A stretch of DNA of 64,000 nucleotides from Candidatus Endobugula sertula (GTDB lineage Bacteria > Pseudomonadota > Gammaproteobacteria > Pseudomonadales > Cellvibrionaceae): assembly GCA_001723645.1 (NCBI GenBank), contig MDLC01000001.1:52138-116137 (forward strand). The letters are read 5' to 3'. Under the pieces are notes generated by a model that had not been told where the DNA came from, ran no database searches, and was given only the letters and a program-made list of their open reading frames with translations. A program made the position numbers and the translations under genes. This document shows, piece after piece, positions 32,001 to 39,700 of the stretch; position 1 is the first letter of the stretch; every line of letters starts with the position of its first letter.

Positions 32001-33229
32001 ATAAGACATTGTGCCCAACGCCTGACCCACAACAAAAAAATCCCAATATTCATTTTGAAAATTTACCGTTCGAACTACAAACCGAGTTAGATGAATGGCG
32101 CCAATTAACAATAGCTGACAAAAAAATTCCCAGACGTGCTGGTATCACCGCATTAGGTGCTGGTGGAGTCAATGCCCATATGATTGTAGAAGAATATCAA
32201 GAAGCAGTAACATCTATGCCCAAACTAAAGGCAGCAGTGTCACCAATAGTATTTGTTTTATCGGCAAAAACTCAACCGGTATTTAATGACTACCTTAATA
32301 TTTGGGTAGATTATTTAAACAATAATACAGATATTCATCTAAATAATTTGGCATATAGTCTCCAGTGTGGTCGAGAGGCGATGAAGTATCGATTTGCTTG
32401 TGTCATTGATAGTCATAAGGTTTTATTACAATCTTTACATGCTGCCGTAAAAAATAGCGATAGTCCCAATAGTTACCGAGGTATAGTGAATCAACTGGAT
32501 CATTCATTCATTAATGTAGATGAGAATAAACAAGTTGAACAAGGCCTAATAGAAAATGATTTAACACAATTAGCTAAACTATGGGTGGCTGGCAGAGATA
32601 TTGAGTGGCAACGTTTATATAAAGACTCTTCTATAGTACATTTAACACAACTGCCAACGTATCCATTTTCTCAAAAAGTTTATTGGGAAAATTATGCCAG
32701 AAAAAAAATGACGGATCATATTGTTAATGGGGGCTGCACCATGGTTAGCGATATTGATGATGAGCTTATTGAGTCAACTCAATCTTTAAATACCGATGCA
32801 ACCTCTTTTATCCCTCTTGATTTGAACTTTATTGAAGAAAAAAATGAAACCGATATTTATCATATCGAATCATATGATGATAGTTATGATGACCTCAAAG
32901 ATAATGATTCTAATATGAGTGAGATGTCAGATGATATCCGGCTCATTACCGATGAAGTTGATGGTATTGAGCATGATGACGATATTGCTATTTCCCAAAG
33001 AATAAGAACAATTTTAGATAAATTGTTGTATCTAGATGATGACGATGAGATTGATGAGATAACTAATTTCGTCGATATAGGCATTACCTCTATGAATCTT
33101 GTTGAATTTATTAGCCAATTAAACCGTGAATTTAGTTTGGATATGAAAGAAACCGTTTTATTTGACTATCCGAATATTAATACTTTATCGAATATGATCG
33201 AGAATGAACTCGAAGCTGTTGAGGTATAG
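17093..33229 (+). CDS. bryC: Trans-AT PKS with ER-like domain, pyran synthase and terminal KS0 (modules 8-10 plus KS0)
   Basis: A 5378-residue PKS. Order: docking helix (IFQGLKSNEISIEQAEKMLL, 6-27); ER-like (51-375); KS1 (431-850, Cys599); DH (1054-1355); DH-like pyran synthase (1380-1660); KR (about 1665-2080); ACP (Ser2148); KS2 (2252-2690, Cys2420); C-MT (SAM motif near 3085); ACP (Ser3345); KS3 (3442-3850, Cys3593); KR (about 4050-4465); ACP (Ser4528); KS4 (4618-5030, Cys4775 but Ala4910 in place of the first catalytic His); ACP (Ser5333). The start ATG is 20 nt after bryB with a weak AGAG site. Two blocks duplicate bryB DNA. In the bryostatin scheme it builds C9-C10 to C5-C6, including ring B. 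It ends straight after the ACP with no docking helix, unlike bryB. Function is sure; the symbol is by architecture. Confidence 0.9.
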   Translation: MKAKAIFQGLKSNEISIEQAEKMLLSLDTESKHGHPESKLSDIKSDLHDDYALVLLGGHLFEELRLSEWKVANPNPNEVSIQVKASAISFTDTLCVQGLYPSHYPFVPGFEVSGVIRQVGEHITDLHVGDEVIAFTGSSMGGHAAYVTVPQDYVVRKPKDLSFEDACSFPLAFATVYHSFARGKLSHNDHILIQTATGGCGLMALQLARLKQCVCYGTSSREDKLALLKQWALPYVFNYKTCNIDEEIQRVSGHQGVDVVLNMLPGEHIQQGLNSLAKGGRYLELSMHGLLTNEPVSLSSLRFNQSVQTINLLGLLNKGDDGFIGSVLAQMVSWIESGDLVSTVSRIYPLDQIGEALRYVSAGEHIGKVVVSHTATEPMDCRQRCIDNVLKQGQMAALTATGGKSRVWGGTGVNDKPSPAVGIEERLLEGIAVIGLSGQYPKSKTLEQFWQTLADGVDCISEIPADRWSLEEYYSPIPEGGKTYCKWMGVLEDMDCFDPLFFAISPREAEVMDPQQRLFLENAWSCIEDAGINPKMLSRSRCGVFVGSITSDYKDLVDDNSLGGEGMSVGTGSSPSILSARISYFLNLKGPCLAIDTACSSSLVAIAESCNSLVLGTSDLALAGGVLLMPGPSLHIGLSHGEMLSVDGRCFTFDQRANGFVPGEGVGVVLLKRMSDAVRDGDPIRAVIRGWGVNQDGRSNGITAPSSKAQSALEQEVYQRFNIDPSSITLVEAHGTGTKLGDPIEVEALTESFRVYTDKRHYCALGSVKSNIGHLGVGAGIAGVTKVLLSLQHRMLPPTIHCEDVNPQIALEGSPFYINTELKPWQSGDGIPRRACVSSFGVSGTNAHLVLEEYTHRVTSPLQNTILPQNGLFIVPLSAKNDECLNACVERLLFFLKSRQSDTYILLDLAYTLQVSREAMTKRVAFVVKTTIELMEKLNAFIEKRNTIKASNIKGCYYSSTKTSSPLDNESTDHSPELWINKGSYDKLANAWCQGLYFDWNKLYNNAIKPRRIHLPTYAFARDRCWLPEKILRKRKNKNSSNTVEKLSPISTLHPLLHKNTSDWYGQKFTSIFNGEEFFLRDHVVQGKKILPGVTYLEMTRAAVQQSIGLCEDKKISIQLNNVIWKSPIEIGFNQQEVNIRFYRDKQIPIRESIDEQITYEIYTGPADPSDLKTSVRCQGVATFSFCDKYSAINIEKSLDIPHLKSQLSQESLDIKQCYEHFKQTGMYYGLSHQAIDALYIGDYQVLAKLSLPECVKDTQTQFVLHPSLMDSALQASIGLSTVIDINETDQPTPTFTSALPFALENIDIIKECTASMWAWVRNSKVYIDTSKIRKLDIDLCDEQGNISVSMKGLSCRIFNENAQPSEYSSTVVKDKESRLEHPLIHIIKNENKYPVEKAHYISCFTGNELFLLDHGHVLPGVIYLEMICAAAKIFTNQDVIIIKNIVWNKPIKIESDREVSIYLNKSNDCYEYQITTLNSVQGDVLHSQGKVLVGSRSNIKTPSDLKIEDIQSRCTVSIEAEKCDELISRNDQGPSILSIENLCHNDCQMLARLKIPSSFEKENKQYLLCPSLMHGAVLSTVALSLIQEGKKRGVLFPYSMKSMHIYAELSEVDYAYVRKSKVEHAKKYDIDLISAEGKVIVSIKELTLLSLKNKLEKNVIHASVKWQEHPLPDKKIDASIYSPIVILADKDPNLKVLLNQIWPNTHIKTLLPFDENNYQSIEENFIYIIGELKNIFKNKLNKKQSFFILIKENNESYRHSAFAGLLATANEENTKFRGKVIHYPCNGDSQWNSYFVNSLQREALSFDSHSEVRYSISGTREVKTVFEVDLKPNNKDMKYLKQGDVVWITGGMGSLGQIFAKEFVRMGITVILSGRSEMSEENCNILEDIKDQGTEVVYKKCDVCNKESVKNLLSYISEKYNRLNGIIHAAGIIHDATLKKSDEQKIRKVLEVKISGILAIEEASENIDLDFMVLFSSLAAFGNPGQASYAGANAFLDGFTEYRQQLYEQGKCLTKTFCLNWPLWKEGGMSVDEHSETLMRHNSGMVPMDTQVGLDTLKWTLSGEYSQILSAQGNLEKIREILFSPLPIIDDVANEKKKKVELGGKVKSDVDLGVIKQKITEVISNLQKINIEKIECDIELSEYGFDSVSFTEFANILNKEYRLELMPTLFFEHPTIASISHFLLEKYPDNFLEQAKPPENIYDLDSIKPLKEKSTPDTFFDDIKRIPTTPLSISSTDEKANDRNSKENEPIAVIGMSGRFPKSADLNELWEHLHCNRDLVSEVPDDRWDWRDFYGDPQQESGKTKVKCGGFMDDIDCFDPLFFGISPIEAESMDPQLRVLLETVWACIEDAGYRASYLSGSQTAVFVGVSAEDYKELCHKTEWEKGIRVSSMLFHSAIPNRISYILNLHGPSEPIDTACSSSLVAIHRAIESIRQGSAEMALVAGVNIIASPSLTISGDQSGMLSEDGRCKTFDETANGYGRGEGVGVVFLKPLSKALADKDQIHGLIIGSAENHGGKATSPTAPNPLAQQALLKAAYQKSNLDHRTVTYIEAHGTGTELGDPIEINALKSTFADLDKSCGYADFKKDHCALGSIKSNIGHLESAAGISGILKVLLMMKHKKIPGNVHLNNQNPYLQLQDSPFYLSKDTHDWKSVLDEYQNPIPRRAGVNSFGIGGSNAHIILEEYHTEDIVRDDVYAKENTLAIIPLSAKKSQYLYKIASRLLRFIQINTLYPCDLFDLAYTCQVGREVMDKRLVFVVKSIQELEDKLKKFIAYSDANSQNKEQQRGFDFYQTAENSNSDHLTFLWDDEDTVTLLSQWVNKGKYHKLAEAWSQGLDIDWMLLYTHSTPPRRISLPTYPFARDRYWLPEKPRYNAANHPVSNHQTTTQNHSRFAIDTDHDVIAEIMQKTNQQELEQWLLKLLFVQLQHMGLFQHRVFETATALRQSAGIVDKYDRWWHECLSVLQDAGYLEWKDDSVAVAQALESESQEAWWSRWNTEYKHYQNDPEKKTLAILINDCLQALPEVLSGEQLITDIIFPNGSMEKMEGLYKNNRIADYCNQCVGDLLVQFIEARLSRDANARIRIIEIGAGTGGTTAIVLPMLQAYQDHIDTYCYTDVSKAFLMHGQEHYGEQYPYLSYRLCNIEQDLVAQGITAGDYDIAIAANVLHATRNIHETVSHVRQALAANGLLILNEFSQKSVFSSVIFGLIDGWALSEDTGLRIPGSPGLYPKQWQAVLEASGFGDVEFPLHDARELGQQIILATNAHANVASDLATSVIDHAPKRLPSAEVRVERDDHVIDEGVSHDAMMKASVKQLLVEQLSQSLKLDMNEIHPDASFADYGVDSITGASFIQQLNDTLTLTLKTVCLFDHSSVNRLTAYLLSDYGDDIAQWLATAPALVDHPQSVVSQVLPERSPASTQAKPLPSVPPSLSMESPVQQESIAIIGMSGRFAASENLEAFWQQLAQGVDLVEPASRWGPQAETYYGSFLKDMDQFDPLFFNLSGVEASYMDPQQRCFLEESWNALENAGYVGDGIEGKRCGIYAGCVSGDYAQLFGDQPPPQAFWGNASSIIPARIAYYLNLQGPATAVDTACSSSLVAVHLACQALHLDEMEMALAGGVSLYPTPSLYESLRGADMLSSRGRCHSFDACADGIVIGEGVGVVVLKRLSAALADGDHIHGVIRGSGINQDGRSNGITAPSAQSQERLERWVYDRFDVNPEHIQMVEAHGTGTVLGDPIECEALTRAFRHYTDKEQYCAIGSVKTNMGHGTMVAGMAGLFKVVLSMQHRQIPPSLHFTQGNPNIDFDRSPFYVNTELRDWSVGEGETRCATVSAFGFSGTNAHAVIEEAPPVVRQHEEQPGYLVVLSAHSDDQLRQQVENLWGYCEHHPELDVGNLSYTLLLGRQHWSHRLACVACDLEDLRRSLDQWLGQGKAPRVYVSALAEGEPRLQVSLQHFGNDCIRACSESCSVHHYVDALSTVGDLYVQGYPLEYGALFAQGYGRIPLPTYPFARQRCWVIEKEVASKRDQQTVSTQAVHREPPVKLTHEPTTLLCQPVWHLQEAPDEARLEDSNTDRLIILCEMNTADLQINTIKNIPVVHLHSTESQVSTHYCDIAAQAFATIKALLKQKTNTQTLIQILVYTQEKQQMLGGLLSLLKTAQIENPKISGQLIELDREVTLEALIKILEVNRNTQIVSRIRYEAGQRKIEKWKEVTEINTLKKVPWKNGGIYLMSGGAGGIALSCAKVMAQQIREPVLILTGRSALTESKRTYLKELTSLGAKVLYRQMDVSKSNEVESLVKHVVKEYGRLNGILHMAGIIQDNFILMKTVEEFKSTLSPKVTGTVNLDQATKNINLDFFILFSSISSVYGNMGQSDYATANAFMDEFSEYRNTLVSYKERSGKTVSINWPYWQEGGMRLSLDRENQLKNDVGLVALTTEHAIAALHQSLSLPASQVLIMFGYREKIRQSFWNENPQENQATDDTVNPQLNNISLQDQVLQKFKELLSEHIQVPAERLGSQQKFESFGIDSLIINQLNKDLSLVFGEISKTLFYEYRTLIELVDYLIAEYPEQSKHWLGQPQESPSSDQLLSLELSGKTQQKTTEDVNIVHPIKKSEQEAMAVIGMSACYPSAKNLDQYWENLKCGKNCITEIPDDRWSIDEFFCPDVEEALSQGKSYSKWGGFLEDFAAFDPLFFNLSPRDAMRIDPQERIFLQECWRAFEDAGYVCSRLSPELRHKTGVYGAMTKINPNTSFASLVNRVSYIMDLHGPSVPVDSMCSSALVALHQACESLRQGTIDMALVGAVNLYLHQDIYLGMCQAKVISDSATPAVFGCDGKGFTPSEGVGAVVIKRLSDAEKDNDRVLAVIRGSAVNHSGRTNHYGVPCPRQQAAVIHEAIDNANVDPRSIAYIESAANGSEMGDAIEMSALTKVFQTHRDNGKAQYSIGSLKSILGHGEAVSGMAQFMKVVLQLRNKTLCPTPDPQQKNPNIHFENLPFELQTELDEWRQLTIADKKIPRRAGITALGAGGVNAHMIVEEYQEAVTSMPKLKAAVSPIVFVLSAKTQPVFNDYLNIWVDYLNNNTDIHLNNLAYSLQCGREAMKYRFACVIDSHKVLLQSLHAAVKNSDSPNSYRGIVNQLDHSFINVDENKQVEQGLIENDLTQLAKLWVAGRDIEWQRLYKDSSIVHLTQLPTYPFSQKVYWENYARKKMTDHIVNGGCTMVSDIDDELIESTQSLNTDATSFIPLDLNFIEEKNETDIYHIESYDDSYDDLKDNDSNMSEMSDDIRLITDEVDGIEHDDDIAISQRIRTILDKLLYLDDDDEIDEITNFVDIGITSMNLVEFISQLNREFSLDMKETVLFDYPNINTLSNMIENELEAVEV
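17245..18215 (+). other. ER-like MDR domain at the N-terminus of bryC
   Basis: DNA-identical to the bryB copy from 17248 on, including loss of the usual ER Lys (GGRYLELSMHG). It again stands directly before the KS that takes over a chain from a beta-branching module (bryB module 7), so both copies occupy equivalent biosynthetic positions. Confidence 0.8.
17248..19574 (+). repeat. Long direct repeat A, copy 2 (ER-KS)
   Basis: Copy of 701-3027 with the same 83-nt unmatched patch at 18733-18815. Downstream of 19574 similarity falls off gradually over about 80 bp (scattered substitutions in the end of the KS), whereas the upstream edge is within a few bases of the start of the ER. Confidence 0.9.
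18383..23660 (+). other. Module 8: KS - DH - pyran synthase - KR - ACP
   Basis: KS (18383-19650, Cys 18887); active-looking DH from 20252 (HVVQGKKILP, MDSALQ); a second hot-dog domain from about 21231 to 22080 with a shortened motif (DHGHVLPG) and LMHGAVL where DH has MDSALQ, so the catalytic Asp is His; KR near 22630 with Tyr in ASYAGAN and an Asp in IIHDAT; ACP Ser at 23534. DH plus a DH-like domain lacking the Asp is the architecture of pyran synthases such as in pederin. Ring closure of the C15 hydroxyl onto C11 fits bryostatin ring B. Confidence 0.78.
23846..27265 (+). other. Module 9: KS - C-methyltransferase - ACP
   Basis: KS (23846-25155, DTACSSS, Cys 24350, HGTGT and NIGH intact) is different from the module-4 KS, but the MT-ACP behind it (from 25583) is identical to module 4. 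SAM motif near 26345, ACP Ser at 27125. No KR. Fits the second gem-dimethyl (C8) with a C9 ketone/hemiketal. Confidence 0.85.
25583..29139 (+). repeat. Long direct repeat B, copy 2 (MT-ACP-KS)
   Basis: Copy of 3543-7099. The downstream KS is included, so the KS that receives the alpha,alpha-dimethyl beta-keto chain is the same in modules 5 and 10. The downstream junction is abrupt (TTGGGT then unrelated sequence). Confidence 0.92.
27416..30810 (+). other. Module 10: KS - KR - ACP
   Basis: KS (27416-28640, Cys 27869) belongs to repeat B. KR with SGGAGGIAL near 29785, Tyr in QSDYATAN, Asp in IIQDNF; ACP Ser at 30674 (GIDSL). It would give the C7 hydroxyl, which is the acylated position in natural bryostatins. 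Confidence 0.85.
30944..33210 (+). other. Non-elongating KS0 - ACP at the end of bryC
   Basis: KS with active Cys (31415, DSMCSSA), but the first catalytic His is replaced: YIESAANGS instead of YIEAHGTGT, Ala at 31820-31822, exactly 135 residues after the Cys. The second His is kept (ILGH). Without the first His a KS cannot decarboxylate malonyl, so this should only pass the chain along. The following ACP (Ser 33089) reads GITSM, with Thr in place of the usual Asp, and is preceded by a very acidic linker (about 32870-33060). Confidence 0.8.
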
Positions 33230-33231
33230 TT

Positions 33232-36200
33232 ATGTTAGAAGTTATTAATAGATACTGCCATGGATACGTATTCGTGCCAGTGGTATTGGCCCTAGAAGAA
33301 AAAGGGTTTTTTGACCTTTTTACAAGGAATAGATACCTTACATTTGAAAAAATAAAAACAGAATTAAATGCTAATAGTGGCCATCTTCAAGTAGCCTTAC
33401 GCATGTTGCAGTCTGTTTCATGGATATCATGTGATGATCAAGGGTATGTACTAACAGATGCAGCGGACGAAAGAAATAAAATACCTAGTGATTTTATAGA
33501 GCTTTTTAATTTCTCTATGAGTCGCTATTTAGAAAATACGGAAGGGCATGGATTAAAAAAATGGATAGATCAATCCGGAGATAACTGGGGTATTTCAAAC
33601 CCTGTATTAACCGATTTTTTGGATGGTGTTTTAATTATTCCCTTATTACTAGAACTGAAGGAAAATGGTTATTTTGATGCGTTAAAAAATGTTAATAGTC
33701 TAAATAAAAAATTATTTTTAGGTGATATCGAACAATCGGTTCGCAATGAAATTATTACACTATTTAAACAAAAGAACTGGCTCCGAGAAGATGAAGAGAC
33801 GTTTTACTTCACAAAATCCGGTCAATTTATCACTCAACGAATTTTTATTACCGCAACCATTGCTTCTTATAAGCCCATGTTGTCTCGGATAACGGAATTA
33901 ATGTTTGGTAATGCTAGGAGTATTTTTAAAAAGGGATTGCATGGAGAGGAGAGCCATGTTGACCGAACCTTAAATGTTATTGGTAGTGGTTTTCAACATC
34001 AAAAGTACTTCGCTGATATCGAAGCGTTAGTCATTCAGTTATTTAATGATACTTTTTACGATCAACAGCCGAAATATATTGCGGATATGGGTTGTGGTGA
34101 TGGGACTCTACTAAAAAATATTTACAATATTATCAAGGAAAAATCTGCACGAGGAAACGTGTTGAATCACTATCCCGTGGTACTTATTGGTATTGATTAT
34201 AATGAAGCCGCTTTGCAGGAAACTAACAATACACTGGCAGGTGTTGATACAAGACACTATGTTTTAAAAGGCGATATTGGTGATCCTGAAGGAGTGATAA
34301 GTGATCTATATGATTTAGGTATTAAAGATCCTGAGAATATATTGCATGTGCGTTCATTTCTGGATCATGATCGTCCTTATATTGCACCCACAGAGGTGAT
34401 GAATATTGAAGCACGTTCAAAGATATTTGATCAGGGCGTGTATGTTGATTCAGACGGTCAAGCAATATCGCCTGTGGTTATGATACAAAGTCTGGTGGAA
34501 CATTTTAAACGCTGGTCTTGTGTAAAGACGAAACATGGCTTGCTTATATTAGAAGTACATTCTCTTAACCCTGAGGTTGTCAACCAATATTTGGATGAAA
34601 GTGAAAGTTTGCATTTTGATGCCTATCATGGTTTTTCCTCTCAATATTTAGTATCGGCTGAGGATTTTCTAATATGTGCTGCAGAAGCTGGTTTATTTTC
34701 TAAACCTGATGTTTTTCAAAATTATCCAAGGAACTTACCTTTTACTCGAATTACCCTAAATTTTTTTGAAAAAAAGCCTTATCAAATTCGTCACCCGAAT
34801 GAAAATGATTTGTCTGCATTGATGGATTTAGAAAAAATTTGTCGACCTAATAATCAATGTTTATGCATTGATGACCTTCGCCAACGCATAGATGAATACC
34901 CAAAAGGTCAATGTATTTTAGAATTAAACAATACCATTGTTGCAGTGATTTATTCACAAAAGTGTATTAATAGAGTGTTAGGTACTGCTGCAGGTGTTTG
35001 GCAACACAATGCCCGAGGACAATGTATACATTACTTGTATATCAATGTATTGCCCAAAATAAAAAAAGAATATGCCATACAATTATTACAGTTTACCTCT
35101 ATCTATCATGGTGTTCATAATGATATTGAAGATGTTATTGGTATTGATGAATGTTATCAGTGCTTAAATGAGAAAACGATACAAGCAGGCAGTTTTATGG
35201 AAAGTGAGTCAGTTGATGTTTTATGTTCAAGAGTAGAAAAACATATTGCGAAGTATCCAATAGATATTGGAGTAAATGCTCTGGATGCAGAGCAGGAAAT
35301 GGGGTTGTTTGGTGCTAAGTGGTTACTATCTATTTTTCAAAGCCAAGGAGTGATGAAAAAATCAGGTGAATATTATCAAAAAGATCAATTGAGGTTGATG
35401 TTAAATATTATTCCAAAATATTATCGATTATTTGAGTGCTTGCTACTCATATTTGAAAAAAGAAAGCTTATTTCAATTCAAAAAAATACGGTGCAAACAC
35501 TTTCCGATATTGATGAATTTGCTCTTAACGATCCATTGGTTGAGTTTGCTTCGTTTAAGCGTACGTTTTCCTCTCAATATGGCAGCCTTATGCCGTTTCT
35601 ACGATTAATGGCATCGTGCCTTTCTCGGTATTTGGAAATATTAACAGGCAAAATACAGGCGCATGACATTATTTTTCCAGAAGGAGGGATGAATTTATTT
35701 GAAGGTATTTTTAAAGGCGATCAACTTTCAGACTATTTTAATCATATTCTCGCAGAGCTGATTTATGAAAGGGCTAACGCTCTATCGGTGGGTAATATGA
35801 ATAAAACAATTCGTATTTTAGAAATAGGAGCAGGTACTGGTGGTGCAACAGAGTTTGTATTGAATAGAGCTTCACCGCTGTCGAATGTTATAGAGTTTTA
35901 CTATACTGATATCTCGTCCTCATTCCTTCGTTATGGAGAAAGTAGATTTTCCGATAAATATCCCTGGTTGCAATATAAGGTGTTAGATATTGAAAGCAAT
36001 TTAGATGCACAGGGATTTTACCCTGATAGCTTTGATATTGTGTATGCATCTAATGTTCTCCACGATACGAAATATATACAGTATACCCTTTCCCAAGTGA
36101 GTCACATGCTAACGCAAAATGGCTTGTTAATGTTGAATGAATTTACTCGGATGAAGGATTTGTTACTGTTTACCGGTGGTTTGTTAGATGGCCTTTGGTT

Positions 36201-36715
36201 ATATGAAGACCCTACCAATCGATTGGATAATGTCTGCTTGTTAAATGTTGATCAGTGGCGATCTATATTATTTAAATCAGGCTTTAAAAATGTTAAAGAC
36301 TTTGTTTTACCTTTTGAAAAACTTAATACTGAGCAAAGTCAAAGTGTTATTGTCTCTGAGTGGATTAATGAAGACCTGTCTAGTAATGTTGAAAATGTGG
36401 TGAAAAATAATCATTGTTTAGAAATACAAAATCACTCTGATCCGATTACTGTGGAGAATAAAATAGTTACAATAAAAGACAATACATCGTTACACGATAG
36501 TATTGAGAAAATATTTTATAAAATTTTAGGGGATAAAAGAAAATTAGGATTTTCTCCTAAACGCCCCTTGATGGAGTTAGGGTTGGATTCTATCGAACTA
36601 CTTGAATTAAGATCATTACTCGGTAAGCATTTTTCCATAAAACTGGAACCTACTTTTTTATTTCAATATGAAACGATGGCTGCAGTGATTGAATACTTCC
36701 GTAGCCTCTCTGTGC
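33232..36715 (+). other. Starter module MT1 - pseudoGNAT - MT2 - ACP (AprA-like)
   Basis: MT1 (33232-34775) has an N-terminal helical lid, SAM motif ADMGCGDG at 34084 and RSFLDHDRPY. A GNAT-like stretch (34780-35170) is only about 130 residues and lacks the C-terminal FHxxxG part seen in the second GNAT of this protein. MT2 (35260-36350) is a different methyltransferase, similar to the C-MTs of modules 4 and 9. ACP GLDSI, Ser 36589. The order matches apratoxin AprA, where MT1 dimethylates malonyl-ACP and MT2 performs decarboxylation-methylation to pivaloyl-ACP around an inactive truncated GNAT. Confidence 0.75.
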
Positions 36716-39700
36716 CATCCGACATGATTCAAGATAAGCCTGATATTATCGATAAAGTCCCTATTACGGAAGAGATAATGACTGGAGGTACGTCAAGGGT
36801 AAGAACAGGACAATCGAATCAGAATGAACCTATTGCGATTATTGGTATGTCTTGTTTATTTCCAGGTGAGGTTACGACAGTTGATGAGTTCTGGGAATTA
36901 TTAATACAAGAAAGACATGCCATTCAACCCTTACCTAAGGGACGTTGGCAATGGCCAGAAGGTGTTGATCCATCGGGAGCACAACTTGGCATTGATCAGG
37001 GTGGATTTCTGGATGGTATTGATACCTTTGATGCTGACTTCTTTCGTATATCGAGAAAAGAAGCGGAGTTAATGGACCCTCAGCAAAGAAAACTACTGGA
37101 ATTAAGTTGGCAGGTCATAGAGCATGCCGGATATAAACCATCGGTTTTTTCTGGTCAAGAGATTGGTATCTATGTAGGTGCTTGTCACGGTAATTATAGG
37201 GAGTTATTAACTAAAAGTGACCAAAGCCTAAAAACAACGGAAGGCTATTTGATGACAGGTAGTATGTTGTCGTTTTTACCCAATAGAATTTCCTATTTTT
37301 ATAATTTTAAAGGTCCCAGCGTTGCTATTGATACGGCTTGTTCAAGTGTTTTGGTTGCTATTGAGCAAGCAGTTTATGCGATTCAATCGGGGAGGTGTGA
37401 TCAGGCTCTGGTGGGTGGGATCAATTTAATGTCCACTCCGAGTGATACGGTTTCTTATTACCAAGCAGGTATGTTATCAAAATCAGGGAAATGTAAAACG
37501 TTTGATGCAATGGCCGATGGTTATGTACGTGGCGAAGGTGGCGCTATGCTATTTTTGAAATCGTTATCTCAAGCCGAATATGATAAGGATTGTATTTATG
37601 GGGTTATTAAGGGGGTAGGAGTTAATCATGGTGGGCAAGCCAGTTCGCTAACGGTCCCTAAACCTGATTCTCAGGCGGCTTTATTAAAATCGGTTTATTT
37701 AAAAGCCAATGTTCATCCAGACACCATCAGTTATATAGAGACCCATGGTACAGCAACCCCTCTGGGTGACCCCGTTGAGGTTAATGCTCTTAAACAGGCT
37801 TTCGGTAGCTTTTATCCTGATATGGCGCAAAAAAAATTGAACAGTCGGTACTGTGGTCTAGGTTCGGTAAAAACTAATATAGGCCATTTGGAAGCCGCTT
37901 CGGGTATAGCCGGAATCATTAAAATATTATTAAGTATGCGATACCGTCGCATTCCTGCTTCACTGAATTATACCCAGTTAAATCCTAATATTGAGTTATC
38001 TGATAGTCCATTTTATATCGTTAATAAAAGTCGGGATTGGCCAGTTTTGCAAGATAGTCGTGGTGGTGAAATTCCTCGACGTGCTGGTGTTAATGTTTAT
38101 GGTGGAGGAGGCGTTAATGCTCATGTTGTATTAGAAGAGTATGTTACATCACCCGATATGAATAATGTCAATATACCGAATGCTACATTACCCGATCAGA
38201 AAAAAACAGAGTTGATTATATTATCAGCTATGAATGAGGAAACACTCAAGCATATTGCAAAAAACCTAAAAAGTTATCTCAGTAAAACAGCACGATTGGA
38301 AAAGCATGATTTGGCCGATATTGCCTATACTTTACAGGTAGGTCGTGAAGCTATGAAGGCGCGGGCTATATTTTTAGTAGATAACAACAGTGAATTGATA
38401 GAAAAGCTGGAAGATTTTGTTGTAGGAAAAAAAGTAATTAAAAATCACTATGCTGGATATGTGAGCGCAGAAAACGAATTGATTGCTTTGTTTGATTCTG
38501 CTGAAGATAAGCAACAAACCATTAAGACATGGATGTTAGATGGGCAGTTTGAAAAATTAGCCCGATTATGGGTAAAAGGTTTACCGGTCGATTGGAGCTT
38601 ACTCCATGACAATCCCCGTCCGAATCGTATTGCTTTACCCTGCTATCCTTTTGCCAAAGAGACGTATTGGATTCCTGCACACGCTGAAACCATTATACCT
38701 CATAGAGATAATGCTAATGTAGTCAATAAAATACACCCCTTATTGCATACGAATATTTCAGATTTTACACAACAATGTTTCGTTTCAACATTTACTGGAT
38801 ATGAAGTTTTCTTTAAGGATCATGTCATACAAGGCAAGAGAATACTTCCAGGTGTTGCCTATCTTGAAATGGCACGAGCCGCTATTGAACAGTCTGTCGG
38901 CCCCTTATATAAATATAAAAGCCATATTCAATTGCAACATATTGCCTGGGCAACGCCTTTTTTTATACAGAAGAAAACGGATGTTTATATTCATTTATTT
39001 ATTAATAGTAGTGATCCGTCAGAACGTGTAGGCAACAATCTGATTCAATACGAAATATATACGAAGGCTTTAGACAATGAGCATAATGAAAACTTACCAG
39101 CCGCTACCCGTGTCATACATCATCATGGAGTGGCTTTGTTAAGGAATGGTGACGATGATACAGAGGATGTGAATATAACAGAGTTAACAGCGGAAATAAT
39201 GCTTTCTGAAAGAGACAATGAGTATCACTATCTTGATACTGAAAAATGTTATGCATTGTTTAAAAATATGGGTATTGATTATGGTTCCGGCCATAAAGGG
39301 ATACAAGATATTTATGCCAATAACCATCAGGTATTAGCCAGATTAGTGATACCTGCTTCGGTTTTACATACTCAAGATCAATTTATCATGCCCCCTAGTC
39401 TGATGGACTCCGCTTTACAGGCTCATATTGGCTTGGAAAGTCATGCATGGACTTCAAATAGTGTCAACCTATCACTCTATGTTCCCTTTGCGGTAGACAC
39501 TATTGACGTGATAGCAGCCTGTACAGCGAATATGTGGGTATGGATACGCTATTGTTTACCTCAAGAACAGAACATCAATAAGCCATTTAAAAAACTCAAT
39601 ATGGATTTGTGTGATGATAAAGGCAAGGTATGTATAAAAATACGCGGGCTATCGCTCAAAAGGATTACTGGCTACTATCCACACTGGCAGGAACAGACGT

